The translations under genes and the position numbers were made by a program. Below, one piece after another: positions 48,923-59,009 of a DNA stretch of 64,000 nt; the stretch's first letter is position 1; every line of letters starts with the position of its first letter. This DNA is from an uncultured Acidobacteriia bacterium. Lineage in GTDB: Bacteria; Acidobacteriota; Terriglobia; Bryobacterales; Bryobacteraceae. The notes under the pieces were generated by a model. That model saw only the letters and a list, made by a program, of their open reading frames with translations. It did no database searches and was not told where the DNA came from. The stretch lies in contig CAIXXM010000042.1 in the NCBI GenBank assembly GCA_903923395.1, positions 1-64,000 of the forward strand. The letters run 5' to 3'.

Positions 48923-51900
48923 TTACTGAACGTAAACCTGCGAGGTCTTGGCCGTTGCGCCGCCAATCGAAACAACCACCGGTTGCAACCCTGTGCCCGT
49001 TGCCGGAACCACAACGTTGAGCTGGTATAAACCCACCGTTGAGGGAGTCAAGCCGCTGAAGACCACCTGCGCGGGCTTGCCGCCGATGGTCACCACCGGT
49101 GCCGTTACCGTCTGCGACAGCGGGCTCGCCACAGCAGGAGAGCCCGAAGCTGGCGCATTCGATACCGGGCCAAGTCCATTGCAATAGAGCTGGATTGTGT
49201 GCCCTTGCAGTGCTGGATTCGAAGGCCCCAGCAGCGCGTAGTTCTCATCCAGCGCCGCGGCGATAAGTTGCTTGCCCGCCGTGTACTCAAAGACAGCCGG
49301 AGAAACCGGAGCAAGCGGCACGGTGAAGACGGAACCAGTCGAGAAGCCAACGCTCACCTTCACCTTCGCGGAGGTATAGCCCGCCAATTCCCACGGGACC
49401 AGCACAGAGATCTGGCCCGGACTAACGTAATAAATCCTGCCAGGAACACTCACCGTGCCCGCGTCAAAGCTCACCGTTACTCCGGCAAGCACCAGCGGCA
49501 AGGGAAGGAAGCTGGCGACCTGCGTGATATCAGAAAGTCCCGTTCCAGCGAGCACGATGTAAGAACCGGGCGCCACAGGTTTCGTATCAAAGCTGGCGGC
49601 ATTCGCGGCCGCGAGAATGGTCGGCTTCAGACGGGCAGTATCCGTAAATGTCACGGTGAGCGGACCCGCAGCAGCGTAGAAGATGTTGGTGCCTGGTTGG
49701 GGTCCAAGGACAGGCCCGGCCGTGGCAATGCCGTAAGCATCGGTCGTCGGATTGATGGTCTTGATCTTCCCGCCGCCTGAAATGACTCCATAAGTAACGG
49801 GGTAAGAGGCCACGGGCAATCCGAATTGGTCTGTCACCATGAAGCCGAAGCCGCCTTCAAATGGCAATTCATTGACGTTGCCTTCATCGCCATCGCCGTA
49901 CAGAGCGGTGATGTTGTAAGGCACGCCATCGCCAACTTGATAGAGATACGGAATCGTGAGCGGCCCTGCCGCGCCCTGAATCGTAATCAGCCCTTCGTAA
50001 AGGCCGGGGTTGGGTACGCCTCCAGTCAGTGAGAAATTAATGGTGCTGGTCAGGCCGGGAGGCACCGTGAGATTCGGCAAATCGATGGCGGTCTTGGCAT
50101 TGTTCTCCGCCGTTCTGCGATTGATGGCGATGGAGAGCGTCAGCGGCGTCGCTCCAATGTTCGTGAGCTGGATTTTCTGGATCGCGGGCAACGCCTTGAT
50201 GACGCCAAAAGAAATCGTCGCGGGCGAAACGATCAAATTGTTGTTGATTGCCGCCGCCGCGTTCAGCTTGCCGGCACCCACCGCAAGAACGCTGGCGGGC
50301 TTACCGTTCTCGGTCACATCCTGGGTCGCCGTGTTGATGATGGAAGACCGGATCGAGAGGGCATTCATGGCAGGATGCGCCTGCTTCACGAGCGCCGCGG
50401 CACCGGCGACGATGGGCGCCGAAAAGCTGGTGCCATCGCCGGAGACATAACCCGAGGCCGAGTAAAGCGCACCGTTGGGATCGTACGTTTCCCCCGCGGT
50501 GTAGATCCCGGTTCCAGGAGCCGCGATATCAGGCTTCACGCTCAGGGAGCCAGTCGCGGGCCCACGTGAACTGAAGGCCGCCACCAGATTGGAGGTCGCG
50601 CTGGTGGCAAGCAAGGTCGGGTCCAGCGTGGCGGTTGTTCCGGACGCGAGCGAGTTCAGAATCGACTGTCCGTCGTCATAGCCGACCAGGAATGAGGGAA
50701 TGGGAGTTCCTGTGAGTCCACCCGCCGGGAAGTAAGTATCGTCACCAGGATTATTCACGAACAACACACCGGCAGCGCCGCCGGCCATTGCATTCTGCAC
50801 CTTGGAAGAGAAGGAGCAATTCCCGCGGGCCATCACCACGATCATGCCCTGATAAATCGTGCCTGACGGAGTAGTGCAGCCGGAGCCATCCCCCGTGATC
50901 AGCGCGGAATCCGAAATTGGCGCGGTGAGTGGCTGCAGAGGGATAAAGCCGCTGCCGAAATTCCCCTGATAACTATTCCCCGCCACGTTGATCACATTGT
51001 AAAAGGAGTGCGAGTTCGTGGTGGCTCCAACAGCGATCACGTTCGGAGCGGTGGACGGACCCAATACGGACTGCAAGAGCGGTGCCGAACTGCCATTGAC
51101 CCCCGTATTACCAGCTGCTGCCACGACCACCATGCCCGCCTTCACCGCGTTGTCGGCAGCGAGCGCAATGGGATCGCAACTCACTCCGCCCGATTGGCCG
51201 CAGGCCGACCCGGTATCGAGCGGTCCCTGTAACTCGGCATAGCCCCAGGAGAAGACTACAACATCCATGTCATCGAGGAACGCATCCTGCAAAGCCTGGC
51301 CAACCGCAGAAGCACTCGAATAGTCATTCACTCCGGGCGAGCCAAACACTTTGTAGTTCCCGAGATAGGCCTTGGGTGCGACGCCTGTGATCGTGTCTGA
51401 CGGACCGGCATTCGTGAAACCCGCGGCAGCCATCGCCACGGCAGTACCATGGCCGTCGCGGTCGCGCACAGAGTAATCGTCCGGCCTGTCGTTCACCGTC
51501 GGGTCCGGCCCTGACCCTGCCGCAACATATTGCACGTAACTTCTGGCCACAATGATCTTGCTGTTGGTGAACAGGCAATCAGCACCGGAACACTTCGGGA
51601 AACCGGCGGGAGCTTGCAAAGACGGGTCCTGAAAGGCCGGATGGGAGTTCTCAATACCGGTGTCGATGATGCCGATCTTGATCCCGAGCCCCGCGCGGCT
51701 GACGCCGTTCAAGAGATTCCAGGCCGCCGGAACGTTGACGAGTTGCACCGCTTTATCGAGCGCTCTGTGAATCCGGGGCATTTTCCGGACTGACACCACA
51801 CCGGGGAGCGCGCGCAATTCCGCCTCTTGTTCCGGTTCCGCGGAGACATAAATGGCGTGGACGAAGAGTTCCGTGGACCCAAGGACACGAAGGCCTTTGC

Positions 51901-52087
51901 CGCGAACTTGTGCGATGACACCGCTGTGTCCCGCCGCCAGGGTCTTGACGCGCTCGCGCAAAAGCGCCCGGTCCGTGACTCCAGATTGGATCGCGGGCTC
52001 GCCGAGCATCAATACATACTCAGCAGCGCCGGCAGCGCCGCAAAGCGCCAAGCTCAAACACACCACAGCCAGAACGGTTCTCATCAC
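48923..52087 (-). CDS. Secreted S8 subtilase with PA insert and TIGR03437 C-terminal domain
   Basis: A 1054-residue exported serine protease. After the signal peptide and an I9-type propeptide (about 20-110), the catalytic Asp is in IGIIDTGIENSHP, the His in DRDGHGTAVAMAA, the oxyanion Asn in VVAAAGNTGVNGS and the Ser in GDGTSFSAPIVAGAAAL. A PA domain is inserted between His and Ser (GMIVVMARGNCSFSSKVQNA). Ig-like segments follow, then a TIGR03437 domain (about 835-1054, ILAANAASFDTKPVAPGSYI). It is probably a cell-surface or secreted degradative protease. Downstream of the CPBP gene by 34 bp. Confidence 0.93.
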   Translation of the reverse strand: MMRTVLAVVCLSLALCGAAGAAEYVLMLGEPAIQSGVTDRALLRERVKTLAAGHSGVIAQVRGKGLRVLGSTELFVHAIYVSAEPEQEAELRALPGVVSVRKMPRIHRALDKAVQLVNVPAAWNLLNGVSRAGLGIKIGIIDTGIENSHPAFQDPSLQAPAGFPKCSGADCLFTNSKIIVARSYVQYVAAGSGPDPTVNDRPDDYSVRDRDGHGTAVAMAAAGFTNAGPSDTITGVAPKAYLGNYKVFGSPGVNDYSSASAVGQALQDAFLDDMDVVVFSWGYAELQGPLDTGSACGQSGGVSCDPIALAADNAVKAGMVVVAAAGNTGVNGSSAPLLQSVLGPSTAPNVIAVGATTNSHSFYNVINVAGNSYQGNFGSGFIPLQPLTAPISDSALITGDGSGCTTPSGTIYQGMIVVMARGNCSFSSKVQNAMAGGAAGVLFVNNPGDDTYFPAGGLTGTPIPSFLVGYDDGQSILNSLASGTTATLDPTLLATSATSNLVAAFSSRGPATGSLSVKPDIAAPGTGIYTAGETYDPNGALYSASGYVSGDGTSFSAPIVAGAAALVKQAHPAMNALSIRSSIINTATQDVTENGKPASVLAVGAGKLNAAAAINNNLIVSPATISFGVIKALPAIQKIQLTNIGATPLTLSIAINRRTAENNAKTAIDLPNLTVPPGLTSTINFSLTGGVPNPGLYEGLITIQGAAGPLTIPYLYQVGDGVPYNITALYGDGDEGNVNELPFEGGFGFMVTDQFGLPVASYPVTYGVISGGGKIKTINPTTDAYGIATAGPVLGPQPGTNIFYAAAGPLTVTFTDTARLKPTILAAANAASFDTKPVAPGSYIVLAGTGLSDITQVASFLPLPLVLAGVTVSFDAGTVSVPGRIYYVSPGQISVLVPWELAGYTSAKVKVSVGFSTGSVFTVPLAPVSPAVFEYTAGKQLIAAALDENYALLGPSNPALQGHTIQLYCNGLGPVSNAPASGSPAVASPLSQTVTAPVVTIGGKPAQVVFSGLTPSTVGLYQLNVVVPATGTGLQPVVVSIGGATAKTSQVYVQ

Positions 52088-52121
52088 CCTACATTGTCTC
52101 CATGCAATCCGTCTGCCGTTG

Positions 52122-53093
52122 TCAGCGAAGGAAAGTTTTCCAGACTGTAACCGTCAAAGCGTGGGCCACCATGCCGGCCTGCACGCTCCGGTTGCGGCGG
52201 AAAGCGAGCGCGTAAAACACTCCCGCAACAGCGGCCACAATCGCAAACCGCCAGTTCGGAAACTGGTGGTGCATGCCCAAATGAACGGCCCCAAAAAGAA
52301 CCGCAGTGAGGACCATGGCAAAGATCGCGCTGGACGTCCACTGCTCAAACCATTGCAACAAAAGGCCGCGGAAGAAAAACTCTTCCGAAAGCGCCGTAAA
52401 CCAGAGAATCCCAAAGAACGTGCCCGCAGCCTGCAGCAGATTCAAGGGATGCTCGCGAAGCTCCACCAGGCCGAGGCCCCAATAAACCGCTCCCGTGACA
52501 GGCAGCAGCAACAGAAAGTACCGCAAGCCGGTGAGCCACTCCGAGCGGTTCGGCCAGAAGCGGTACTCGGCCCGCGCTTCTCCGCGCAGTTCCAAAATGG
52601 AAAGCGCCGCGGTTCGAATCAGCATCGCGTGTCCCAAAACGGAAAGAGGAACCTTGGGGAGCGGTGTCAAATAGACACCGTCGAAGAGCTTGCCCGCCAC
52701 AACTGCCGCCAGTCCGGCGACGAAAATGATGTCCCGCCATGGTCCTTTGGGCACCACAACGTACCAGAAAGACACGGCGGTGGTCAGCAGCAACAGCATG
52801 CCGAACGCCTGCCACTCGAATAAGCCGGTGGGAAGACTGTAGGCCAACCAGGGCAGCAGACTGCTCACCGCCAGCACGGACGCCATGCGGACGGGACCGT
52901 TCGCGCGCAACTTCTGGCGCATGACGGGGAAGCCCGGCAACAGATAGAATGGGATCTCCAAGATGCCAGCCGCGGCGATTGGTCCGGCGGTCAGGAGCGG
53001 GATTTTCTTCATGAGGGCATACACGACAGCCCCGGCGGCCATGGCCACCCACAAAAGGGTCAAGACTATCCAATACCCGCGCGCCCTCGTCAT
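52122..53093 (-). CDS. CPBP family intramembrane metalloprotease
   Basis: A 323-residue polytopic membrane protein (start at 53093; 53120 is also possible) with about eight helices. The CPBP/ABI signature is present: the EExxxR-type motif as SEEFFFRGLLLQWF, and a later FGAVHLGMHH motif with His ligands. Members cleave or bind membrane proteins and lipoprotein precursors. The gene heads the minus-strand run to the cytochromes, and its 5' end overlaps the divergent LolA-like gene, so the two cannot both have independent upstream promoters in the gap. Confidence 0.88.
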   Translation of the reverse strand: MTRARGYWIVLTLLWVAMAAGAVVYALMKKIPLLTAGPIAAAGILEIPFYLLPGFPVMRQKLRANGPVRMASVLAVSSLLPWLAYSLPTGLFEWQAFGMLLLLTTAVSFWYVVVPKGPWRDIIFVAGLAAVVAGKLFDGVYLTPLPKVPLSVLGHAMLIRTAALSILELRGEARAEYRFWPNRSEWLTGLRYFLLLLPVTGAVYWGLGLVELREHPLNLLQAAGTFFGILWFTALSEEFFFRGLLLQWFEQWTSSAIFAMVLTAVLFGAVHLGMHHQFPNWRFAIVAAVAGVFYALAFRRNRSVQAGMVAHALTVTVWKTFLR

Positions 53094-53808
53094 CGCCCTG
53101 ATACTAGCATCCGCCACCATTGCCGCACGCAGCGCCGAGCCTCCCGCGAACCTCGCGAAACGTATTGCCCACCGCGAAAGCGAAACAGCCGCGGAACGGG
53201 CGCAATATGCTTACACGCAGTCCGTGAAGCTGAATGAGATGCGCGGCGGTTCCACTGCGGCCGGGGAATACCGCGAAACCCGCGAAATTATCTTTTCGCC
53301 CGCCGGTGAGCGGTCAGACCGTTTCATCTCACCGCCGGCGAACAACCTGAAGAACCTCATCATGACCGAAGAGGACTTCGCCGATATCCGCAACATACAG
53401 CCGTTCGTGATGACCGAAGACCAGCTCAGGAATTACGAAGTGAAGTACAAGGGCGAGGAGCGCATGGACAATGTCGATTGTTTCGTGGTGCTGGTCCGGC
53501 CGCGCCAGATCCTCTCCGGCCAGCGGCTCTTCGACGGACTGCTCTGGGTGCGGCAGGATGATTTCTCAGTGATCCGCAGCGAAGGCCAGGCTGTGCCGCA
53601 AATCCGGACATCGAAGCAGGAAAACCTGTTCCCCCGTTTCACCACGATCCGCAAGCAGGTCAACGGCTTCTGGTTCCCCGCGATGACCTACGCCGACGAT
53701 ACACTGCATTTCCGCTCCGGACCCATCCGTGAGAAACTCATCATTCGTTACAACGACTACAAGCGCTTCGGCTCGGAAACCAAAATCACTTTTACAGACC
53801 CCCAATGA
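53041..53808 (+). CDS. Exported LolA/outer-membrane lipoprotein-sorting-like protein
   Basis: About 255 residues from the ATG at 53041, the only sensible in-frame start that provides a signal peptide (PRALVIALILASATIAARSA). The mature part is a beta-rich half-barrel of the LolA/LppX-like kind (YKGEERMDNVDCFVVLVRP, RLFDGLLWVRQDDFSVIRSE, NLFPRFTTIRKQVNGFWFPA). It may carry lipids or act as a periplasmic stress sensor, but this is not certain. The 5' end overlaps the divergent CPBP gene by at least 53 bp, and the stop overlaps the oxidoreductase start (ATGA). Confidence 0.8.
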   Translation: MATHKRVKTIQYPRALVIALILASATIAARSAEPPANLAKRIAHRESETAAERAQYAYTQSVKLNEMRGGSTAAGEYRETREIIFSPAGERSDRFISPPANNLKNLIMTEEDFADIRNIQPFVMTEDQLRNYEVKYKGEERMDNVDCFVVLVRPRQILSGQRLFDGLLWVRQDDFSVIRSEGQAVPQIRTSKQENLFPRFTTIRKQVNGFWFPAMTYADDTLHFRSGPIREKLIIRYNDYKRFGSETKITFTDPQ

Positions 53809-55067
53809 CCAGACGAAACTTTACCCTCGCTCTTGGAGCAGCCGGCTCCGCGCTCAGTGCCTCCAATGTTCTTGGCGCCAATGACAAAGTGCGCACAGCG
53901 CTGATTGGGGCGGGTGGACGAGGCTCGCAGGATTGGGAGACGTTCCTCGCGGAGGCTGATTTTGAGCCCGTAGCTGTATGCGATGTCTATACACCGTTCC
54001 GCGACCGCGCCATACAGACTGCGAAGGGCAAGCCCTCGGGACATCACGATTTCCGCCAGGTGCTGGAGCGCAAAGATGTGGATGCGGTCATCGTGGCGAC
54101 CCCGGACCACTGGCACGCGGCCATCACCGTGGCTGCCTGCAATGCGGGAAAAGACGTGTATTGCGAGAAGCCGCTTTCACTCACCGTGGCCGAAGGCCGG
54201 AAGATGCTGGCCGCCGCGAGAAAGAACAACCGTGTGGTCCAAACCGGCAGCCAGCAGCGCTCCGGAGCGCACTATGCCCAGGCCGTGCAGTTGATCCGCG
54301 AAGGGGGACTTGGCGATGTGCACCGGATTCATGCCGGTTTCCAGCGCAATATCTATCCAGGGTTGAAGCCCGCGGAGTTCGATGCTGCAAAGCTCGACTG
54401 GGATTTCTGGCTCGGACCAGCGCCGAAGGTGGCGTTTGATCCGTTCCGTGCCATCTATAACTTCCGCTGGTTCTGGGATTACTCGGGCGGGCAGATGACG
54501 AACTGGGGTGCGCATCATCTCGATATAGCGCGCTGGATTCTCAATGCGGATGCGCCAACCACCGTCTCTGGCACGGGTGGCCGCTACTCCCTCACCGATG
54601 GCGGCGAAACACCGGATCTGCAGCAGGTTTCTTATCAGTTCCCCAAAGCCGTCGTCACCTGGACTGCCAGTGAAGCCAGTGAAGGCAAGGGCGTGACGCT
54701 CGATATCTGCGGCACCAAAGGCACTATGACGTTGCTGCGCAATGGCTACAAAGTGGTGCCGGAGCAATGGCCCGTCTCGCCGGGTTCCAAGGAACGCAAG
54801 CCTGCGATGAAGGCGATTGAAGTGAAGGGCGGTGACCTCGACCACCAGCATGCGCGGAACTTCCTCGATTGCGTGAAGAGCCGCAAGCGCCCGAATGCCG
54901 ATATCGAAGAAGGGCACCGTTCCGCAGTCATGGCACACCTGGGGAACATCTCCACCCGCCTGGGCCGGACGCTGACCTGGGACCCCGTAAACGAAAAAGT
55001 GGTCAACGATACCGAGGCCAACAAATGGCTCGACAAAGCGTACCGGGGAAATTGGAAACTGGTGTAA
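53805..55067 (+). CDS. Tat-exported Gfo/Idh/MocA family oxidoreductase
   Basis: The 420 residues start with a twin-arginine signal (MTRRNFTLALGAAGSALSAS), so the cofactor-loaded enzyme is exported. The Rossmann domain has ALIGAGGRGSQ, the Lys of the conserved EKPLSLTVAEGRKM is near 125, and the C-terminal domain holds WGAHHLDIARWIL with the family His/Asp pair. NAD(P)-bound sugar or inositol dehydrogenation/glycosidase-type chemistry is typical. It is coupled to the LolA-like gene upstream by 4 bp and to pectinesterase downstream by a TAATG overlap. Confidence 0.92.
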   Translation: MTRRNFTLALGAAGSALSASNVLGANDKVRTALIGAGGRGSQDWETFLAEADFEPVAVCDVYTPFRDRAIQTAKGKPSGHHDFRQVLERKDVDAVIVATPDHWHAAITVAACNAGKDVYCEKPLSLTVAEGRKMLAAARKNNRVVQTGSQQRSGAHYAQAVQLIREGGLGDVHRIHAGFQRNIYPGLKPAEFDAAKLDWDFWLGPAPKVAFDPFRAIYNFRWFWDYSGGQMTNWGAHHLDIARWILNADAPTTVSGTGGRYSLTDGGETPDLQQVSYQFPKAVVTWTASEASEGKGVTLDICGTKGTMTLLRNGYKVVPEQWPVSPGSKERKPAMKAIEVKGGDLDHQHARNFLDCVKSRKRPNADIEEGHRSAVMAHLGNISTRLGRTLTWDPVNEKVVNDTEANKWLDKAYRGNWKLV

Positions 55068-55990
55068 TGCGAGTTCTTGCCCTCTTGCTCTGTGCTCTGC
55101 CACTGTTCGCGCAACCGGTCATCAAAGTTTCAGCAGGTGGTTCGATTCAGAAGGCACTGGATGAAGCGCCCTCGACGGGTGCGCTGATCAACATCGAAGC
55201 CGGAACTTACCGGGAAGTGGTGAGCGTGAACAAGCCGAACATCACGCTGCGCGGCCTGGGTGTACAGAACTCCGATACAGTTATCGTCTTCGACAAAAGC
55301 GCTGGCACCGCGGGGGGAACATCAAAATCCGCCACGGTAAATATCACCGCGGACAACTTCACCGGGGAAAACCTTACCTTCTCCAACGACTTCAACCGGA
55401 CGCATGAACAGGTGCAGGCCGGGTCGCAGGCGTTGGCCGTTGCGGTGACCGGCAGCAAGGCGATTTTCCGGAATATGCGCTTCCTCGGGAATCAGGATAC
55501 GGTTTACGCCGCGAAGGGAACGCAGTACTTCACTCATTGCTACATCGAAGGCAATGTGGATTTCATCTTTGGCGATGCCAAGGCTTTCTTTGACCACTGC
55601 GAACTGCACAATACGCCGCACAAAGCTGGAGGTTATGTCACGGCGCAGAGCAAGAATTCGCCGGATCAGGATTCCGCTTATATCTTTGATCACTGCAGGT
55701 TGACGGCGGAACCCGGCCAGACGCGTGTGTATCTGGGACGTCCGTGGCGTCCTTATGCAGCGGTAATTTTTCTGAATACGGAGATGGGTCCGCACATTGA
55801 AGCGGCGGGCTGGCGGGAATGGCACGCGGGGGAAACAAAGTCCCTCGAAACGGCGTATTACGCGGAGTACAACTCGACAGGCCCGGGCGCGAACGCCGCA
55901 AAGCGTGACGCGCATTCCCACCAGTTGACGGCAGCGGAAGCGGCGAAGTACGAAGTGAAAACGTTCTTCCAGGGCTGGGATCCGCGCTAG
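55067..55990 (+). CDS. Secreted pectinesterase (CE8)
   Basis: It demethylates homogalacturonan, releasing methanol. The start at 55067 gives 307 residues with a signal peptide (MRVLALLLCALPLFAQ) and a parallel beta-helix. Family landmarks are GTYREVVSVNKPNITLRG, the first Asp in RFLGNQDTVYA, the catalytic Asp in EGNVDFIFGDAKAFFDHC and the substrate Arg/Trp in YLGRPWRPYAAVIFLN. Length is typical for bacterial CE8. It ends overlapping the convergent CE15 gene by 4 bp. Together with the upstream oxidoreductase it forms part of a pectin/hemicellulose set. Confidence 0.93.
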   Translation: MRVLALLLCALPLFAQPVIKVSAGGSIQKALDEAPSTGALINIEAGTYREVVSVNKPNITLRGLGVQNSDTVIVFDKSAGTAGGTSKSATVNITADNFTGENLTFSNDFNRTHEQVQAGSQALAVAVTGSKAIFRNMRFLGNQDTVYAAKGTQYFTHCYIEGNVDFIFGDAKAFFDHCELHNTPHKAGGYVTAQSKNSPDQDSAYIFDHCRLTAEPGQTRVYLGRPWRPYAAVIFLNTEMGPHIEAAGWREWHAGETKSLETAYYAEYNSTGPGANAAKRDAHSHQLTAAEAAKYEVKTFFQGWDPR

Positions 55991-57297
55991 AAATACCGGC
56001 TGGCGAACTGCAGGAATGTAGGCCAGTTGGGTCCCGGTGTATGGCCGCCTTTGTGCTGGCGGAAGGCAACGTCCCCATCGATCAAAGTGGTTTCAACGGG
56101 CGGGTATTCGGTCGTGCCGAGATCCTTCTTGCCCAGAAGTTTGTAAACAGGGCCCGCAGCTGCGGCGGCGAGGAACATGCCCTTGGCGTCCACCCAGCCA
56201 TCACCAGCCTCCAGGGAACCACTGCTGATGAAGACCGGCCTCGGAGCACAGAGGGCGATCAGTTCGTGCGCATCCACGGGAAGATCATCCGGCGTGAGAG
56301 GGCCAGCGTACTTGATGTAGTTTCCAGCCATCCAGTGATATTCACCGGTGCTGGCGACATTCTCCACCTTCTCGCCCCAGTTGCGGCGGTGCAACTTCGC
56401 GCCACCGGCACCTGAGGAACTGATGAAGCCAATCGCGAACCGCGGGTCATCCGCCATGGCGACAAGAGCGGCCTTGCCGTAGCGGGAATGGCCTTCGATG
56501 GCAACTTTGGTGGCATCCACGCCGGGGTCGGTTGCAAAGAAATCGAGGGCGCGGCTGGCACCCCAACCCCAGGCGCGGAGTGCGCCCCAGTCATCCACTT
56601 TGCGCGGCTGGCCTTTGTTGACGAGTCCGATGATGCCCTGCGTGAGTCCGGCACCGTTATCCGGTTGGATGGAGTTCGGACCAATGACCGCATAACCCCA
56701 GCCTTTGGCCAGCACCTGCTGCTGCCAGGTTGGACCCTGTGGCGCGGGCGGTGTGACTCCCGGTCGCAACGGGAAGGGGCGCGTGAAGCCAAGTTCGAGA
56801 ACAACCGGGACCTTTTTGGCGTCTACGGGCAGAGTGATGTTCAATTCGATATCGACCTTGATTTCGGGCCAGGCGGAGTTATCGACATGCCCGAGTAACT
56901 TGCGGGTAATCACGTCGAAATCGCCATTCTTTTCGCGCGTGGTGCTGGTCACTTCCCACTTCACCGCCGGGGTGACTTTCGGCATGCGGCCATAGACTTC
57001 ACGGTCAAACAGTTCCGCGATCTCTTGGCGGCGCTTTGCCCAGTCTGCCGGGGTTTTGACTGGTTTCCCATTCTGGAAGACCAGAGCTTCCGGCAGCTTG
57101 GGATAAGGGTTCGCCTTGGCCTCACCGTAGTTCGCGTAGTTGGGTGCGTCTTTGTGGGAGCCATCCGCACCCTGACGCAGCGAAGTGATGTGCAGCAGCT
57201 CCATCATCCGCTGGTGATCAGACTGCGAGGCAGCGGCAGTCGGATTCTGGGCTGTGGCGGACACGGCCACAAGAGTCAGCAGTAGAAGAGGTTTCAA
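55987..57297 (-). CDS. Secreted CE15 glucuronoyl esterase-like hydrolase
   Basis: It is expected to cleave ester bonds between glucuronoxylan and lignin. The 436 residues have a signal peptide (about 1-17) and an alpha/beta-hydrolase fold. The elbow is EGHSRYGKAAL with Ser271 (family G-[CH]-S-R-x-G-K), a GWGASRALDFF helix precedes it, and the late catalytic His lies in RQHKGGHTPGPNW. Substrate residues such as the EYHWMAGNYIKYAG loop fit bacterial CE15. It is separated by 51 bp from the cupin gene on the same strand. Confidence 0.88.
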   Translation of the reverse strand: MKPLLLLTLVAVSATAQNPTAAASQSDHQRMMELLHITSLRQGADGSHKDAPNYANYGEAKANPYPKLPEALVFQNGKPVKTPADWAKRRQEIAELFDREVYGRMPKVTPAVKWEVTSTTREKNGDFDVITRKLLGHVDNSAWPEIKVDIELNITLPVDAKKVPVVLELGFTRPFPLRPGVTPPAPQGPTWQQQVLAKGWGYAVIGPNSIQPDNGAGLTQGIIGLVNKGQPRKVDDWGALRAWGWGASRALDFFATDPGVDATKVAIEGHSRYGKAALVAMADDPRFAIGFISSSGAGGAKLHRRNWGEKVENVASTGEYHWMAGNYIKYAGPLTPDDLPVDAHELIALCAPRPVFISSGSLEAGDGWVDAKGMFLAAAAAGPVYKLLGKKDLGTTEYPPVETTLIDGDVAFRQHKGGHTPGPNWPTFLQFASRYF

Positions 57298-57348
57298 AAC
57301 AGAGTGGAGTATATCGCAAGCCGGCGTTATGGTGATTACCCGTGTTGC

Positions 57349-57750
57349 TCAGCGTGCGTTGTATTCCTCATCCGTAACATGCTCCAGCCAAACGGCATCC
57401 ACACCAGCCGCATCGGGTTCCTGCAGAGCCAGATGGACCATCGTGTTGGCAGGGGCCGCGCCGTGCCAGTGGAGCTCGCCTGGTTCGATCCATACGGAGT
57501 CGCCGGGGCGGATGATCTGGGGCGGATGACCGTGGAGTTGAACAATGCCGAGTCCGCTGAGCACATGCAGCGCCTGGCCGTTGGGGTGTGTATGCCACGC
57601 GGTACGCGCTCCGGGCTGGAAACTAACGCGGGCGGCCTTCAGCTTGGTTGGGCCGGAAGGCGGGAGGACCATGTCGATCCAGACCGTGCCGGTGAACCAT
57701 TCGGCAGGCCCTTGGATGGAGGGGCGTTCAGCGTTCGGATAAGTCGTCAT
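57349..57750 (-). CDS. Cupin domain protein
   Basis: A 133-residue single-cupin protein. Motif 1 is [19 protein letters not shown] (two His and a Gln/Glu position) and motif 2 is [18 protein letters not shown], giving a likely His3-type metal site. Such small cupins are carboxymuconolactone decarboxylase-like, quercetinase-like or isomerase-like, and the activity is not predictable. The start overlaps the end of dctA by 4 bp, so the two are translationally coupled. Confidence 0.9.
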   Translation of the reverse strand: MTTYPNAERPSIQGPAEWFTGTVWIDMVLPPSGPTKLKAARVSFQPGARTAWHTHPNGQALHVLSGLGIVQLHGHPPQIIRPGDSVWIEPGELHWHGAAPANTMVHLALQEPDAAGVDAVWLEHVTDEEYNAR

Positions 57751-59009
57751 TCTTTGATCTTGCCTGAGAGTTGCCGGTTGAGCGTGGCGGTATCGAGATC
57801 ACCTGTCCATTTGGCCACAATCAGGGTGGCGACGCCGTTGCCGATGACGTTGGTGATGGCACGGGCTTCCGACATGAAGCGGTCAATGCCAAGGATGAGG
57901 GCGAGGCCGGCGACGGGCACTGTGCCAACCGCGGAAAGAGTGGCGGCCAGTACGACGAAGCCGCTCCCGGTGACGCCGGCCGCGCCTTTGGAGGTGAGGA
58001 GCAGAACGGCCAGCAGTGTGATCTGGTGGGTGAGATCAAGCTTCGCATTGGTGGCCTGCGCGATGAAGACCGCCGCCATGGTGAGGTAAATCGACGTGCC
58101 ATCGAGATTGAAGGAATACCCGGTGGGGATCACCAGACCGACGGTGGAGCGCCCGGCACCGAGGGCTTCGAGTTTTGCCATCATGCGGGGGAGCGCGGCT
58201 TCCGAAGAGGAAGTGCCGAGCACCAGCAGAAGCTCTTCCCGGATGTAGGCCAGGAACTTGAAGATATTGAAGCCGTGGACCCTGGCGATCAAGCCCAGAA
58301 CCGCGAAGATGAAGACCGCGCAGGTGAGGTAAAACGTGCCCATGAGCCCTGCAAGAGAGGTCATGGTCTTGATGCCGAAGGTGCCGACGGTGAACGCCAT
58401 GGCACCGAAAGCACCCACGGGGGCGAGGAACATCACCATGCCGACGATCTTGAAAAATACCGCGGAAGTTTTTTCAATCAACACATAGACGGGGTTCTCA
58501 TGTCCGCCGAGTTGCTGCAGCGCAATGCCGGTGAGGATGGCGAGGAAGAGCACTTGCAGGATTTCCCCTTTGGCGAAAGCGTCAAAGAAAGCTGTGGGGA
58601 TAACGTTCAGCAGAAAGTCCTGCGTGGTCTGCATTTTGCCAGGGGCGGCGTATGCGGCGATGCTGCCGGCGTTGAGTTTGGTGATATCGACGTTCATGCC
58701 TGCGCCGGGCTGCACGAAGTTGACGATAAGGAGTCCGACCAGCAGGGCGAAGGTGGAAACGACCTCGAAATAGAGCAGTGCCAGGCCGCCGGTCTTGCCG
58801 ACCCGCTTCAGATCACCGGTACCGGAGATGCCATGCACGACCGTGCAGAAGATGATGGGGGCAATCAGCATCTTGATGAGCTTGATGAAGCCGTCGCCCA
58901 GGGGCTTCATGGCTGCACCCTTGGCCGGATCAACATAACCGAGCAATGCGCCAAGGGCGATCGCGACAAGCACCTGAAAGTAGAGGGACCGGTAGAGGGG
59001 TTTCTTCAT
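57747..59009 (-). CDS. Dicarboxylate/amino acid:cation symporter (DctA/GltP family)
   Basis: A 420-residue inner-membrane symporter taking up C4-dicarboxylates or glutamate/aspartate with Na+ or H+. Signature elements are the serine-rich re-entrant loop [36 protein letters not shown] (the NxDGT motif), the second loop [20 protein letters not shown], and [20 protein letters not shown] near the end. The NxDGT and SEAR segments fit the DctA side. It overlaps DUF3037 upstream and cupin downstream by 4 bp each. Confidence 0.94.
   Translation of the reverse strand: MKKPLYRSLYFQVLVAIALGALLGYVDPAKGAAMKPLGDGFIKLIKMLIAPIIFCTVVHGISGTGDLKRVGKTGGLALLYFEVVSTFALLVGLLIVNFVQPGAGMNVDITKLNAGSIAAYAAPGKMQTTQDFLLNVIPTAFFDAFAKGEILQVLFLAILTGIALQQLGGHENPVYVLIEKTSAVFFKIVGMVMFLAPVGAFGAMAFTVGTFGIKTMTSLAGLMGTFYLTCAVFIFAVLGLIARVHGFNIFKFLAYIREELLLVLGTSSSEAALPRMMAKLEALGAGRSTVGLVIPTGYSFNLDGTSIYLTMAAVFIAQATNAKLDLTHQITLLAVLLLTSKGAAGVTGSGFVVLAATLSAVGTVPVAGLALILGIDRFMSEARAITNVIGNGVATLIVAKWTGDLDTATLNRQLSGKIKE

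Noticed and set aside
46688-49030. 780-codon open frame on the plus strand opposite the cytochrome and DUF1080 genes
   Set aside because: It mirrors the codon structure of well-supported minus-strand genes with heme and copper motifs, and its translation shows no family motif. Long antisense frames are common in GC-rich DNA.
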